Positions 50,740 to 62,219 of a stretch of 64,000 nt of DNA are shown here, piece by piece (position 1 is the stretch's first letter; every line of letters starts with the position of its first letter). The stretch spans positions 62,001-126,000 of the forward strand of contig CAVNUY010000046.1 in NCBI GenBank assembly GCA_963691655.1, written 5' to 3'. The position numbers were made by a program, and so were the translations under genes. Source of the stretch: Toxonevra muliebris (taxonomy: Eukaryota; Arthropoda; Insecta; Diptera; Pallopteridae). The notes beneath the pieces are model-generated. The model was not told the origin of the DNA. It was given only the letters and a program-made list of their open reading frames with translations, and did not search any database.

Positions 50740-51223
50740 GAAAATAAAATTCGAAATTGAAATTCGAAATTAAAATTCGAAATTAAAATTCGGAATTAAA
50801 ATTCGGAATTAAAATTCGGAATTAAAATTCGGAATTAAAATTCGAAATTAAATTTCGAAATTAAAATTCGAAATTAAAATTCGGAATTAAAATTCGAAAT
50901 TAAAATTCGGAATTAAAATTCGGAATTAAAATTCGGAATTAAAATTCGAAATTAAAATTCGGAATTAAAATTCGGAATTGAAATTCGAAATAATTTAATT
51001 TAGAATTTTAATTTCGAATTTTAATTCCGAATTTTAATTCCGAATTTTAATTCCGAATTTTAATTTCGAATTTTAATTCCGAATTTTAATTTCGAATTTT
51101 AATTTCGAATTTTAATTTCGAATTTTAATTCCGAATTTTAATTCCGAATTTTAATTCCGAATTTTAATTCCGAATTTTAATTTCGAATTTTAATTTCGAA
51201 TTTTAATTTCGAATTTTAATTTC
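50740..51223. repeat. Near-palindrome: 221-bp inverted repeat at the polarity switch
   Basis: Reading outward from the joint, the left arm (50,960 back to 50,740) and the right arm (51,003 to 51,223) give the same 17-monomer order: A, GGG, A, G, AAA, GGGG, AAAA. Only three base differences are visible, all left-arm variants: a T-to-A at the monomer starting 50,740, an A-to-G in the one at 50,753 and an A-to-T in the one at 50,844. Beyond 17 monomers the register is lost (the A run is four on the left and five on the right, and the next right monomer is the GACATT variant). The spacer is about 42 bp. The arms could pair as a hairpin or cruciform. Confidence 0.8.
50961..51002. other. Polarity-switch joint (spacer of an inverted repeat)
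   Basis: Two G-type monomers (50,961 and 50,974; the second has TTG for TTA) are followed by the irregular stretch GAAATAATTTAATTTA (50,987-51,002); after this all monomers are reverse-complemented. The joint holds TAATTTAATTTA (50,991-51,002), an AT-only run unlike any monomer version seen elsewhere in the window. Its composition still resembles degraded monomer, so no foreign filler need be invoked. This is the only place in the window where array polarity changes durably. Confidence 0.9.
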
Positions 51224-52345
51224 GAATTTTAATTTCGACATTTAATTCCGAATTTTAATTTCCGAATTTAAATTTCGAATTTTAATTTCGAATTTTAATT
51301 TCGAATTTAAATTCCGAATTTTAATTTCGAATTTTAATTTCGAATTTTAATTTCGAATTTCAATTTCGAATTTTAAATTCCGAATTTTAATTCCGAATTT
51401 TATTTTCGAATTTTAATTTCGAATTTTAATTCCGAATTTTAATTCCGAATTTTAATTCCGAATTTTAATTCCGAATTTTAATTCCGAATTTTAATTCCGA
51501 ATTTTAATTTCGAATTTTAATTCCGAATTTTAATTTCGAATTTTAATTCCGAATTTTTATTCCGAATTTTAATTTCGAATTTTAATTCCGAATTTTAATT
51601 TCGAATTTTAATTCCGAATTTTAATTTCGAATTTTAATTTCGAATTTTAATTTCGAATTTTAATTTCGAATTTCAATTTCGAATTTTAATTTCGAATTTG
51701 AATTTCGAATTTTAATTTCGAATTTTAATTTCGAATTTTAATTTCGAATTTTAATTTCGAATTTTAATTCCGAATTTTAATTCCGAATTTTAATTCCGAA
51801 TTTTAATTCCGAATTTTAATTTCGAATTTTACTTTCGAATTTTAATTTCGAATTTTAATTTCGAATTTTAATTTCGACATTTTATTCCGAATTTTAATTT
51901 CCGAATTTAAATTTCGAATTTTAATTTCGAATTTTAATTTCGAATTTAAATTCCGAATTTTAATTTCGAATTTTAATTTCGAATTTTAATTTCGAATTTC
52001 AGTTTCGAATTTTAAATTCCGAATTTTAATTCCGAATTTTATTTTCGAATTTTAATTTCGAATTTTAATTCCGAATTTTAATTCCGAATTTTAGTTCCGA
52101 ATTTTAATTCCGAATTTTAATTCCGAATTTTAATTCCGAATTTTAATTCCGAATTTTAATTTCGAATTTTAATTCCGAATTTTAATTTCGAATTTTAATT
52201 CCGAATTTTAATTCCGAATTTTTATTCCGAATTTTAATTTCGAATTTTAATTCCGAATTTTAATTTCGAATTTTAATTTCGAATTTTAATTTCGAATTTT
52301 AATTTCGAATTTTAATTTCGAATTTCAATTTCGAATTTTAATTTC
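51127..52345 (-). repeat. 0.64-kb tandem duplication next to the inversion
   Basis: Markers repeat at 639-665 bp: CGACATTT (GACA from 51,237 with 51,876; offset 639), TTTTAAATTCC (51,370 with 52,009; offset 639), AATTTTTATTCC (51,551 with 52,216; offset 665) and TTTCAATTTC (51,671 with 52,323; offset 652). The offset steps are whole monomers. Copy 1 starts within the right palindrome arm, so the duplication occurred after, or together with, the inversion. Edges are approximate. Confidence 0.75.
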
Positions 52346-54600
52346 GATTTTTAATTTCGAATTTTAATTTCGAATTTTAATTTCGAATTTTAATTTCCGA
52401 ATTTTAATTTCCGAATTTTAATTTCGAATTTCAATTTCGAATTTTAATTCCGAATTTTAATTCCGAATTTTAATTCCGAATTTTAATTCCGAATTTTAAT
52501 TCTGAATTTTAATTTCGAATTTCAATTTCGAATTCTAATTTCGAATTTTAATTTCGAATTTTAATTTCGAATTTTAATTTCGAATTTTAATTTCGAATTT
52601 TAATTCCGAATTTTAATTACGAATTTTAATTCCGAATTTTAATTCCGAATTTTAATTCCGAATTTTAATTCCGAATTTTAATTCCGAATTTTAATTCCGA
52701 ATTTTAATTTCGAATTTTAATTTCGAATTTTAATTCCGAATTTTAATTCCGAATTTTAATTCCGAATTTTAATTCCGAATTTTAATTCCGAATTTTAATT
52801 CCGAATTTTAATTCCGAATTTTAATTCCGAATTTTAATTCCGAATTTTAATTCTGAATTTTAATTTCGAATTTTAATTCCGAATTTTAATTTCGAATTTT
52901 AAAATTCCGAATTTTAATTCCGAATTTTAATTCCGAATTTTAATTTCGAATTTTAATTTCGAATTTTAATTCCGAATTTTAATTCCGAATTTTAATTCCG
53001 AATTTTAATTCCGAATTTTAATTCCGAATTTTAATTCCGAATTTTAATTCCGAATTTTAATTCCGAATTTTAATTCCGAATTTTAATTCCGAATTTTAAT
53101 TCCGAATTTTAATTCCGAATTTTAATTTCGAATTTTAATTTCGAATTTTAATTCCGAATTTTAATTCCGAATTTTAATTCCGAATTTTAATTCCGAATTT
53201 TAATTCCGAATTTTAATTCCGAATTTTAATTCTGAATTTTAATTTCGAATTTTAATTCCGAATTTTAATTCCGAATTTTAATTCCGAATTTTAATTCCGA
53301 ATTTTAATTCCGAATTTTAATTCCGAATTTTAATTCCGAATTTTAATTCCGTATTTTAATTCCGAATTTTAATTCCGAATTTTAATTTCGAATTTTAATT
53401 TCGAATTTCAATTTCGAATTTTAATTTCGATTTTTAATTTCGAATTTCGAATTTTAATTTCGAATTTTAATTCCGAATTTTAATTCCGAATTTTAATTTC
53501 GAATTTTACTTTCGAATTTTAATTTCGAATTTTAATTTCGAATTTTAATTTCGAAATTTAATTCCGAATTTTAATTTCGAAATTTAATTCCGAATTTTAA
53601 TTTCGAATTTTAATTTCGAATTTTAATTCCGAATTTTAATTTCGAATTTTAGTTCCGAATTTTAATTCCGGATTTTAATTCCGAATTTTAATTCCGAATT
53701 TTAATTCCGAATTTTAATTTCGAATTTTAATTTCGAATTTTAGTTCCGAATTTTAATTTCGAATTTTAATTTCGAATTTTAATTTCGAATTTCAATTTCG
53801 AATTTTAATTTCGAATTTTAATTCCGAATTTTAATTTCGAATTTTAGTTCCGAATTTTAATTTCGAAATTTAATTTCGAATTTTAATTTCGAATTTTAAT
53901 TCCGAATTTTAATTTCGAATTTTAATTTCGAATTTTAATTCCGAATTTTAATTTCGAATTTTAATTTCGAATTTTAATTTCGAATTTTAATATCGAATTT
54001 TAATTCCGAATTTTAATTTCGAATTTTAATTTCGAATTTTAATTCCGAATTTTAATTTCGAATTTTAATTTCGAATTTTAGTTCCGAATTTTAATTTCGA
54101 ATTTTAATTTCGAATTTTAATTTCGAATTTTAATTTCCGAATTTTAATTTCGAATTTTAATTTCGAATTTTAATTCCGAATTTTAATTTCGAATTTTAAT
54201 TTCGAATTTCAATTTCGAATTTTAATTTCGAATTTTAATTTCGAATTTTAATTTCGAATTTTAATTTCGAATTTTAATTTCGAATATTAATTTCGAATTT
54301 TATTTTCGAATTTTAATTCCGAATTTTAATTTCGAATTTTAATTCCGAATTTTAATTCCGAATTTTAATTCCGAATTTTAATTCCGAATTTTAATTCCGA
54401 ATTTTAATTTCGAATTTTAATTCCGAATTTTAATTCCGAATTTTAATTCCGAATTTTAAATTCCGAATTTTAATTTCCGAATTTTAATTTCGAATTTTAA
54501 TTTCGAATTTCAATTTCGAATTTTAATTCCGAATTTTAATTCCGAATTTTAATTCCGAATTTTAATTCCGAATTTTAATTTCGAATTTTAATTTCGAATT
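52346..54600 (-). repeat. Right-arm stretch with long homogeneous G-type runs
   Basis: No gene; satellite only. Runs of nearly pure GAATTTTAATTCC occur at about 52,730-52,850, 52,970-53,120 and 53,140-53,390, broken mainly by rare TTCTGAATT (about 52,500, 52,850 and 53,231) and A-type monomers. A truncated 7-bp unit, CGAATTTCGAATTTT, sits near 53,450. The only right-arm copy of the EcoRI marker pair (GAATTC near 52,531) lies here. The low variant density of the G runs suggests recent local amplification. Confidence 0.7.
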
Positions 54601-55460
54601 TTAATTTCGAATTTCAATTTCGAATTTTAATTCCAAATTTTAATTTCGAATTTTAATTTCGAATTTCAATTTCGAATTTTAATTTCGAATTTTAATTTCG
54701 AATTTTAATTTCGAATTTTAATTTCGAATTTTAATTCCGAATTTTAATTCCGAATTTTAATTCCGAATTTTAATTCCGAATTTTAATTTCGAATTTTACT
54801 TTCGAATTTTAATTTCGAATTTTAATTTCGAAATTTAATTCCGAATTTTAATTTCCGAATTTTAATTTCGAATTTTAATTTCGAATTTTAATTTCGAATT
54901 TTAATTCCGAATTTTAATTTCGAATTTTAATTTCGAATTTTAATTTCAATTTCGAATTTTAATTCCGAATTTTAATTCCGAATTTTAATTTCGAATTTTA
55001 ATTTCGAATTTTAATTTCGAATTTCAATTTCGAATTTTAATTCCAAATTTTAATTTCGAATTTTAATTTCGAATTTCAATTCCGAATTTTAATTCCGAAT
55101 TTTAATTTCGAATTTTAATTTCGAATTTTAATTTCGAATTTCAATTTCGAATTTTAATTCCAAATTTTAATTTCGAATTTTAATTTCGAATTTCAATTTC
55201 GAATTTTAATTTCGAATTTTAATTTCGAATTTTAATTTCGAATTTTAATTTCGAATTTTAATTCCGAATTTTAATTCCGAATTTTAATTCCGAATTTTAA
55301 TTCCGAATTTTAATTTCGAATTTTACTTTCGAATTTTAATTTCGAATTTTAATTTCGAAATTTAATTCCGAATTTTAATTTCCGAATTTTAATTTCGAAT
55401 TTTAATTTCGAATTTTAATTCCGAATTTTAATTCCGAATTTTAATTCCGAATTTTAATTC
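54600..55460 (-). repeat. 527-bp direct repeat
   Basis: TTCCAAATT at 54,631 and 55,158, ACTTTCG at 54,798 and 55,325, and the GAAATTTAATTCC plus 14-mer that follow all share an offset of 527 bp. Another TTCCAAATT at 55,041 is 117 bp (nine monomers) before the second copy. A partial monomer, TTTCAATTTCG after a normal unit near 54,940, marks a 6-bp loss and explains why the offset is not a multiple of 13. Confidence 0.75.
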
Positions 55461-55754
55461 CGAATTTTAATTCCGAATTTTAATTCCGAATTTTAATTCC
55501 GAATTTTAATTCCGAATTTTAATTCCGAATTTTAATTTCGAATTTTAATTCCGAATTTTAATTCCGAATTTTAATTTCCGAATTTTAATTTCCGAATTTA
55601 AATTTCGAATTTTAATTTCGAATTTCAATTTCGAATTTTAATTCCGAATTTTAATTCCGAATTTTAATTTCGAATTTTAATTCCGGATTTTAATTCCGAA
55701 TTTTAATTCCGAATTTTAATTCCGAATTTTAATTCCGAATTTTAATTTCGAATT

Positions 55755-56945
55755 TTAATTTCGAATTTTAATTTCGAATTTCAATTTCGAATTTTAATTT
55801 CGAATTTTAATTTCGAATTTTAATTTCGAATTTTAATTTCGAATTGTAATTTCGAATTTTAATTTCGAATTTTAATTCCGAATTTTAATTTCGAATTTTA
55901 ATTCCGAATTTTAATTCCGAATTTTAATTCCGAATTTTAATTCCGAATTTTAATTTCGAATTTTAATTCCGAATTTTAATTTCGAATTTTAATTCCGAAT
56001 TTTAATTTCGAATTTTAATTTCGAATTTTAATTTCGAATTTTAATTTCGAATTTTAATTTCGAATTTTAATTTCGAATTTTAATTTCGAATTTTAATTTC
56101 GAATTTTAATTTCGAATTTTAATTTCGAATTTCAATTTCGATTTTTAATTTCGAATTTTAATTTCGAGTTTTAATTTCGAATTTTAATTTCAAATTTTAA
56201 TTCCGAATTTTAATTTCGAATTTTAATTTCGAATTTTAATTCCGAATTTTAATTTCGAATTTTAATTTCGAATTTCAATTCCGAATTTTAATTTCGAATT
56301 TTAATTCCGAATTTTAATTTCGAATTTTAATTTCGAATTTTAATTCCAAATTTTAATTTCGAATTTTAATTTCGAATTTTAATTTCGAATTTTAATTTCG
56401 AATTTTAATTCCGAATTTTAATTTCGAATTTTAATTTCGAATTTTAATTTCGAATATTAATTTCGAATTTTATTTTCGAATTTTAATTCCGAATTTTAAT
56501 TTCGAATTTTAATTTCGAATTTCAATTTCGAATTTTAATTTCGAATTTTAATTTCGAATTTTAATTTCGAATTGTAATTTCGAATTTTAATTTCGAATTT
56601 TAATTCCGAATTTTAATTTCGAATTTTAATTCCGAATTTTAATTCCGAATTTTAATTCCGAATTTTAATTCCGAATTTTAATTTCGAATTTTAATTCCGA
56701 ATTTTAATTTCGAATTTTAATTCCGAATTTTAATTTCTAATTTTAATTTCGAATTTTAATTTCGAATTTTAATTTCGAATTTTAATTTCGAATTTTAATT
56801 TCGAATTTTAATTTCGAATTTTAATTTCGAATTTTAATTTCGAATTTTAATTTCGAATTTCAATTTCGATTTTTAATTTCGAATTTTAATTTCGAGTTTT
56901 AATTTCGAATTTTAATTTCAAATTTTAATTCCGAATTTTAATTTC
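55755..56945 (-). repeat. 728-bp (56-monomer) direct repeat
   Basis: GAATTGTAATTTC (G at 55,846 with 56,574) and CGAGTTTTAATTTC (56,165 with 56,893) both repeat at exactly 728 bp, as do the flanking CGATTTTTAATTTC and TTTCAAATTTT variants. Copy 1 covers about 55,760-56,215 and copy 2 about 56,488-56,945. The material between contains GAATATTAATTTC (about 56,452), also seen at about 54,288. Confidence 0.75.
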
Positions 56946-59900
56946 GAATTTTAATTTCGAATTTCAATTTCGAATTTTAATTTCGAATTTTAATTTCGAA
57001 TTTTAATTTCGAATTTTAATTTCGAATTTTAATTTCGAATTTTAATTTCGAATTTTAATTTCGAATTTTAATTTCGAATTTCAATTTCGAATTTTAATTC
57101 CGAATTTTAATTCCGAATTTTAATTCCGAATTTTAATTCCGAATTTTAATTTCCGAATTTTAATTTCCGAATTTTAATTTCGAATTTTAATTTCGTATTT
57201 CAATTTCGAATTTCAATTCCGAATTTTAATTCCGAATTTTAATTTCGAATTTTAATTTCGAATTTTAATTTCGATTTTTAATTCCGAATTTTAATTTCGA
57301 ATTTTAATTCCTAATTTTAATTTCGAATTTTAATTTCGAATTTTAATTTCGAATTTTAATTTCGAATTTTAATTCCGAATTTTAATTCCGAATTTTAATT
57401 CCGAATTTTAATTTCGAATTTCAATTTTGAATTTTAATTTCGAATTTTAATTTCGAATTTTAATTTCGAATTTTAATTTCGAATTTTAATTTCGATTTTC
57501 AATTTCGAATTTTAATTTCGAATTTTAATTTCGAATTTTAATTCCGAATTTTAATTTCGAATTTTAATTTCGAATTTAATTTCGAATTTTAATTCCGAAT
57601 TTTAATTTTGAATTTTAATTCCGAATTTTAATTTCGAATCTTAATTTCGAATTTTAATTCCGAATTTTAATTCCGAATTTTAATTCCGAATTTTAATTCC
57701 GAATTTTAATTCCGAATTTTAATTCCGAATTTTAATTCCGAATTTTAATTCCGAATTTTAATTCCTAATTTTAATTTCGAATTTTAATTTCGAATTTTAA
57801 TTCCGAATTTTAATTCCGAATTTTAATTCCGAATTTTAATTTCGAATTTTAATTTCGAATTTCAATTTCGAATTTTAATTTCGAATTTTAATTTCGAATT
57901 TTAATTCCGAAATTTAATTTCGAATTTTAATTTCGAATTTTAATTTCGAATTTCAATTTCGAATTTTAATTTCGAATTTTAATTCCGAATTTTAATTTCG
58001 AATTTTAATTCCGATTTTTAATTCCGAATTTTAATTCCGAATTTTAATTCCGAATTTTAATTTCGAATTTCAATTTCGAATTTTAATTTCGAATTTTAAT
58101 TCCGAATTTTAATTTCGAATTTTAATTCCGAATTTTAATTCCGAATTTTAATTTCGAATTTTAATTTCGAATTTTAATTTCGAATCTTAATTTCGAATTT
58201 TAATTCCGAATTTTAATTCCGAATTTTAATTCCGAATTTTAATTCCGAATTTTAATTCCGAATTTTAATTCCGAATTTTAATTCCGAATTTTAATTCCGA
58301 ATTTTAATTTCGAATTTTAATTCCGAATTTTAATTTCGAATTTCAATTTCGAATTTCTATTTCGAATTTTAATTTCGAATTTTAATTTCGAATTTTAATT
58401 CCGAATTTTAATTCCGAATTTTAATTCCGAATTTCAATTTCGAATTTTAATTCCGAATTTTAATTTCGAATTTTAGTTCCGAATTTTAATTCCGAATTTT
58501 AATTTCGAATCTTAATTTCGAATTTCAATTTCGAATTTCAATTTCGAATTTTAATTCCGAATTTTAATTTCGAATTTTAATTTCGAATTTTAATTTCGAA
58601 TTTTAATTTCGAATTTCAATTTCGAATTTTAATTCCGAATTTTAATTTCGAATTTTAGTTCCGAATTTTAATTTCGAATATTAATTTCGAATTTCAATTT
58701 CGAATTTTAATTTCGAATTTTAATTTCGAATTTTAATTTCGAATTTCAATTTCAAATTTCAATTTCGAATTTTATTTTCGATTTTTAATTTCGAATTTTA
58801 ATTTCGAATTTTAATTTCGAATTTTAATTTCGAATTTTAATTTCGAATTTTAATTCGGAATTTTAATTTCGAATTTTAATTTCGAATTTTAATTTCGAAT
58901 TTTAATTTCGAATTTCAATTTCGAATTTCTATTTCGAATTTTAATTCCGAATTTTAATTTCGAATTTTAGTTCCGAATTTTAATTTCGAATATTAATTTC
59001 GAATTTCAATTTCGAATTTTATTTTCGATTTTTAGTTCCGAATTTTAATTCCGAATTTTAATTTCGAATTTCAATTTCGAATTTTATTTTCGATTTTTAG
59101 TTCCGAATTTTAATTCCGAATTTTAATTTCGAATCTTAATTTCGAATTTCAATTTCGAATTTCAATTTCGAATTTTAATTCCGAATTTTAATTTCGAATT
59201 TTAATTTCGAATTTTAATTTCGAATTTTAATTTCGAATTTTAATTTCGAATTTTAATTCCAAATTTTAATTCCGAATTTTAATTTCGATTTTTAATTTCG
59301 AATTTCAATTTCAAATATTATTTTCGAATTTTAATTCCGAATTTTAATTTCGAATTTTAATTTCGAATTTTAATTCCGAATTTTAATTCCGAATTTTAAT
59401 TCCGAATTTTAATTCCGAATTTTAATTTCGAATTTCAATTTCGAATTTTAATTTCGAATTTTAATTCCGAATTTTAATTTCGAATTTTAATTCCGAATTT
59501 TAATTTCGAATTTCAATTTCGAATTTTAATTCCGAATTTTAATTTCGAATTTTAATTTCGAATTTCAATTTCGAATTTTAATTTAGAATTTTAATTTCGT
59601 ATTTTAATTTCGAATTTTAATTTCGAATTTTAATTTAGAATTTTAATTTCGAATTTCAATTTCGAATTTCAATTTCGAATTTTAATTTCGAATTTTAATT
59701 TCGAATTTCAATTTCAAATATTATTTTCGAATTTTAAATTCGAATTTTAATTTCGAATTTCAATTTCGAATTTTAATTTCGAATTTCAATTTCGAATTTT
59801 AATTCCGAATTTTAATTTCGAATTTTAATTTCGAATTTTAATTTCGAATTTCAATTTCGAATTTTATTTTCGAATTTTAATTCCGAATTTTAATTCCGAA

Positions 59901-62200
59901 TTTTAATTCCGAATTTTAATTCCGAATTTTAATTCCGAATTTTAATTTCGAATTTCAATTTCGAATTTTAATTTCGAATTTTAATTTCGAATTTTAATTT
60001 CGAATTTCAATTTCGAATTTTATTTTCGAATTTTAATTCCGAATTTTAATTTCGAATTTTAATTCCGAATTTTAATTCCGAATTTTAATTCCGAATTTTA
60101 ATTCCGAATTTTAATTCCGAATTTTAATTTCGAATTTTAGTTCCGAATTTTATTTTCGAATTTTAATTTCGAATTTTAATTTCGAATTTTAATTTCGAAT
60201 TTTAATTCCGAATTTTAATTCCGAATTTTAATTTCGAATTTCAATTTCGAATTTAAATTTCGAATTTTAATTTCGAATTTTAATTCCGAATTTCAATTTC
60301 GAATTTTAGTTCCGAATTTTATTTTCGAATTTTAATTTCGAATTTTAATTTCGAATTTTAATTTCGAATTTTAATTCCGAATTTTAATTTCGAATTTTAA
60401 TTTCGAATTTCAATTTCGAATTTTAATTTCGAATTTTAATTCCGAATTTTAATTTCGAATTTTAATTTCCAATTTTAATTTCGAATTTTAATTTCGAATT
60501 TTAATTTCGAATTTTAATTCCGAATTTTAATTCCGAATTTTAATTCCGAATTTTAATTCCGAATTTTATTTTCGAATTTTAATTTCGAATTTTAATTTCG
60601 AATTTTAATTTCGAATTTTAATTTCGAATTTTAATTTCGAATTTTAATTCCGAATTTTAATTTCGAATTTTAGTTCTGAATTTCAATTTCGAATTTCTAT
60701 TTCGAATTTTAATTTCGAATTTTAATTTCGAATTTTAATTTCGAATTTTAATTCCGAATTTTAATTTCGAATTTTAATTTCGAATTTTAATTCCGAATTT
60801 TAATTTCGAATTTTAATTCCGAATTTTAATTTCGAATTTTAATTTCGAATTTTAATTTCGAATTTTAATTTCGAATTTTAATTTCGAATTTTAATTGCGA
60901 ATTTTAATTTCGAATTTTAATTCCGAATTTTAATTTCGAATTTCAATTTCGAATTTTAATTTCGAATTTTAATTCCGAATTTTAATTCCGAATTTTAGTT
61001 CCGAATTTTAATTTCGAATTTTAATTTCGAATTTCAATTTCGAATTTCAATTTCGAATTTCGAATTTTAATTTCGATTTTTAATTTCGAATTTTAATTTC
61101 GAATTTTAATTTCGAATTTCAATTTCGAATTTTAATTTCGAATTTTAATTCCGAATTTTAATTCCTAATTTCAATTTCGAATTTTAATTTCGAATTTTAA
61201 TTCCGAATTTTAATTCCGAATTTTAATTTCTAATTTTAGTTCCGAATTTTAATTTCGAATTTTAATTTCGAATTTTAATTTCGAATTTTAATTCCGAATT
61301 TTAATTTCGAATTTTAGTTTCGAATTTTAATTTCGAATCTTAATTTCGAATTTTAATTCCGAATTTTAATTTCGAATTTTAATTCCGAATTTTAATTCCG
61401 AATTTTAATTCCGAATTTTAATTCCGAATTTTAATTCCGAATTTTAATTCCGAATTTTAATTCCGAATTTTAATTCCGAATTTTAATTCCGAATTTTAAT
61501 TTCGAATTTTAATTTCGAATTTTAATTCCGAATTTTAATTCCTAATTTTAATTCCGAATTTTAATTTCGAATCTTAATTTCGAGTTTCAATTTCGAATTT
61601 CAATTTCGAATTTTAATTCCGAATTTTAATTTCGAATTTCAATTTCGAATTTTAATTTCGAATTTTAATTTCGAATATTAATTTCGAATTTCAATTTCGA
61701 ATTTTAATTTCGAATTTTAATTCCGAATTTTAATTATGAATTTTAATTCCGAATTTTAATTTCGAATTTTAATTTCCGAATTTTAATTTCGAATTTTAAT
61801 TTCGAATTTTAGTTTAGAATTTTAATTTCGAATCTTAATTTCGAATTTTAATTCCGAATTTTAATTCCGAATTTCAATTCCGAATTTTAATTCCGAATTT
61901 TAATTCCGAATTTCAATTCCGAATTTTAATTCCGAATTTCAATTCCGAATTTTAATTCCGAATTTTAATTTCGAATTTTAATTCCGAATTTTAATTCCGA
62001 ATTTTAATTCCGAATTTTAATTCCGAATTTTAATTCCTAAGTTTAATTCCGAATTTTAGTTTCGAATTTTAATTTCGAATTTTAATTTCGAATTTTTATT
62101 CCGAAATTAAATTTCGAATTTTAATTCCGAATTTTAATTCCGAATTTTAATTCCGAATTTTAATTCCGAATTTTAATTCCGAATTTTAATTCCGAATTTT
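56946..62200 (-). repeat. Right-arm satellite stretch, mixed variants
   Basis: No gene; satellite only. Recurrent variants include TTCTATTTCG (about 58,350, 58,926 and 60,687), TTTAGTTCC, TTTTATTTTCG, TTTCAATTTC and CGAATCTTAATTTC. A truncated unit, TTTCGAATTTCGAATTTT, lies near 61,060. A single ATG is produced by TTATGAATTTT near 61,735. Runs of G-type monomers recur at 57.66-57.77, 58.2-58.3 and 61.4-61.5 kb. I found no long block that repeats with constant offset through this part, apart from short ones. Confidence 0.65.
58997..59126 (-). repeat. 65-bp (5-monomer) unit, two tandem copies
   Basis: The five-monomer series TTTCAATTTC, TTTTATTTTC, GATTTTTAGTTCC, a G-type and an A-type is present twice in a row: CGATTTTTAG at 59,026 and 59,091, exactly 65 bp apart. 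It is the smallest clear higher-order unit in the window. Edges are approximate. Confidence 0.75.
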
Positions 62201-62219
62201 AATTCCGAATTTTAATTTC

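Larger units (their letters stand above)
1..50986 (+). repeat. 13-bp satellite array, forward-polarity arm
   Basis: Uninterrupted tandem array of a 13-bp monomer, TTCGAAATTAAAA (A-type) or TTCGGAATTAAAA (G-type), roughly 3,900 copies. The two types are mixed in short runs. Recurrent minor versions include GAAATTGAAATTC, GAAATTAGAATTC, GAAAATAAAATTC, GATATTAAAATTC, forms with TTTGG, TTCCAA or AATCG, 12-mers that lack one A (GGAATTAAATTC), 14-mers with an extra A (GGAAATTAAAATTC) and 15-mers with an extra TT. GC is 15% in the A-type and 23% in the G-type. I see no non-repeat base run anywhere, so the array extends past the left window edge. In eukaryotes such arrays are heterochromatic and evolve by unequal exchange and gene conversion; that is family knowledge, not visible here. 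Confidence 0.98.

Noticed and set aside
3720..50760. Polyadenylation signals (AATAAA in GAAAATAAAATTC) and TATA-like strings (TATAAAA near 41,079)
   Set aside because: These arise from single-base changes of the monomer, are scattered through the array and have no transcription unit to serve.
1..50986. Relation to human satellite II/III because G-type monomers contain GGAAT
   Set aside because: Only the pentamer is shared; the rest of the monomer and its 13-bp period do not fit a 5-bp GGAAT series.
1..50986. CENP-B box, because TTCG recurs every monomer
   Set aside because: The CENP-B box needs an A five bases after TTCG and a CGGG end; the monomer has T at that place and CGGG was not seen.
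50961..51223. The inversion as a simple fold-back sequencing artefact
   Set aside because: A fold-back read would give long, nearly perfect mirror symmetry from the joint; here the arms already differ in spacer and variants, lose register after 221 bp, and the arms beyond are unrelated in order. An assembly join between two arrays is not excluded.
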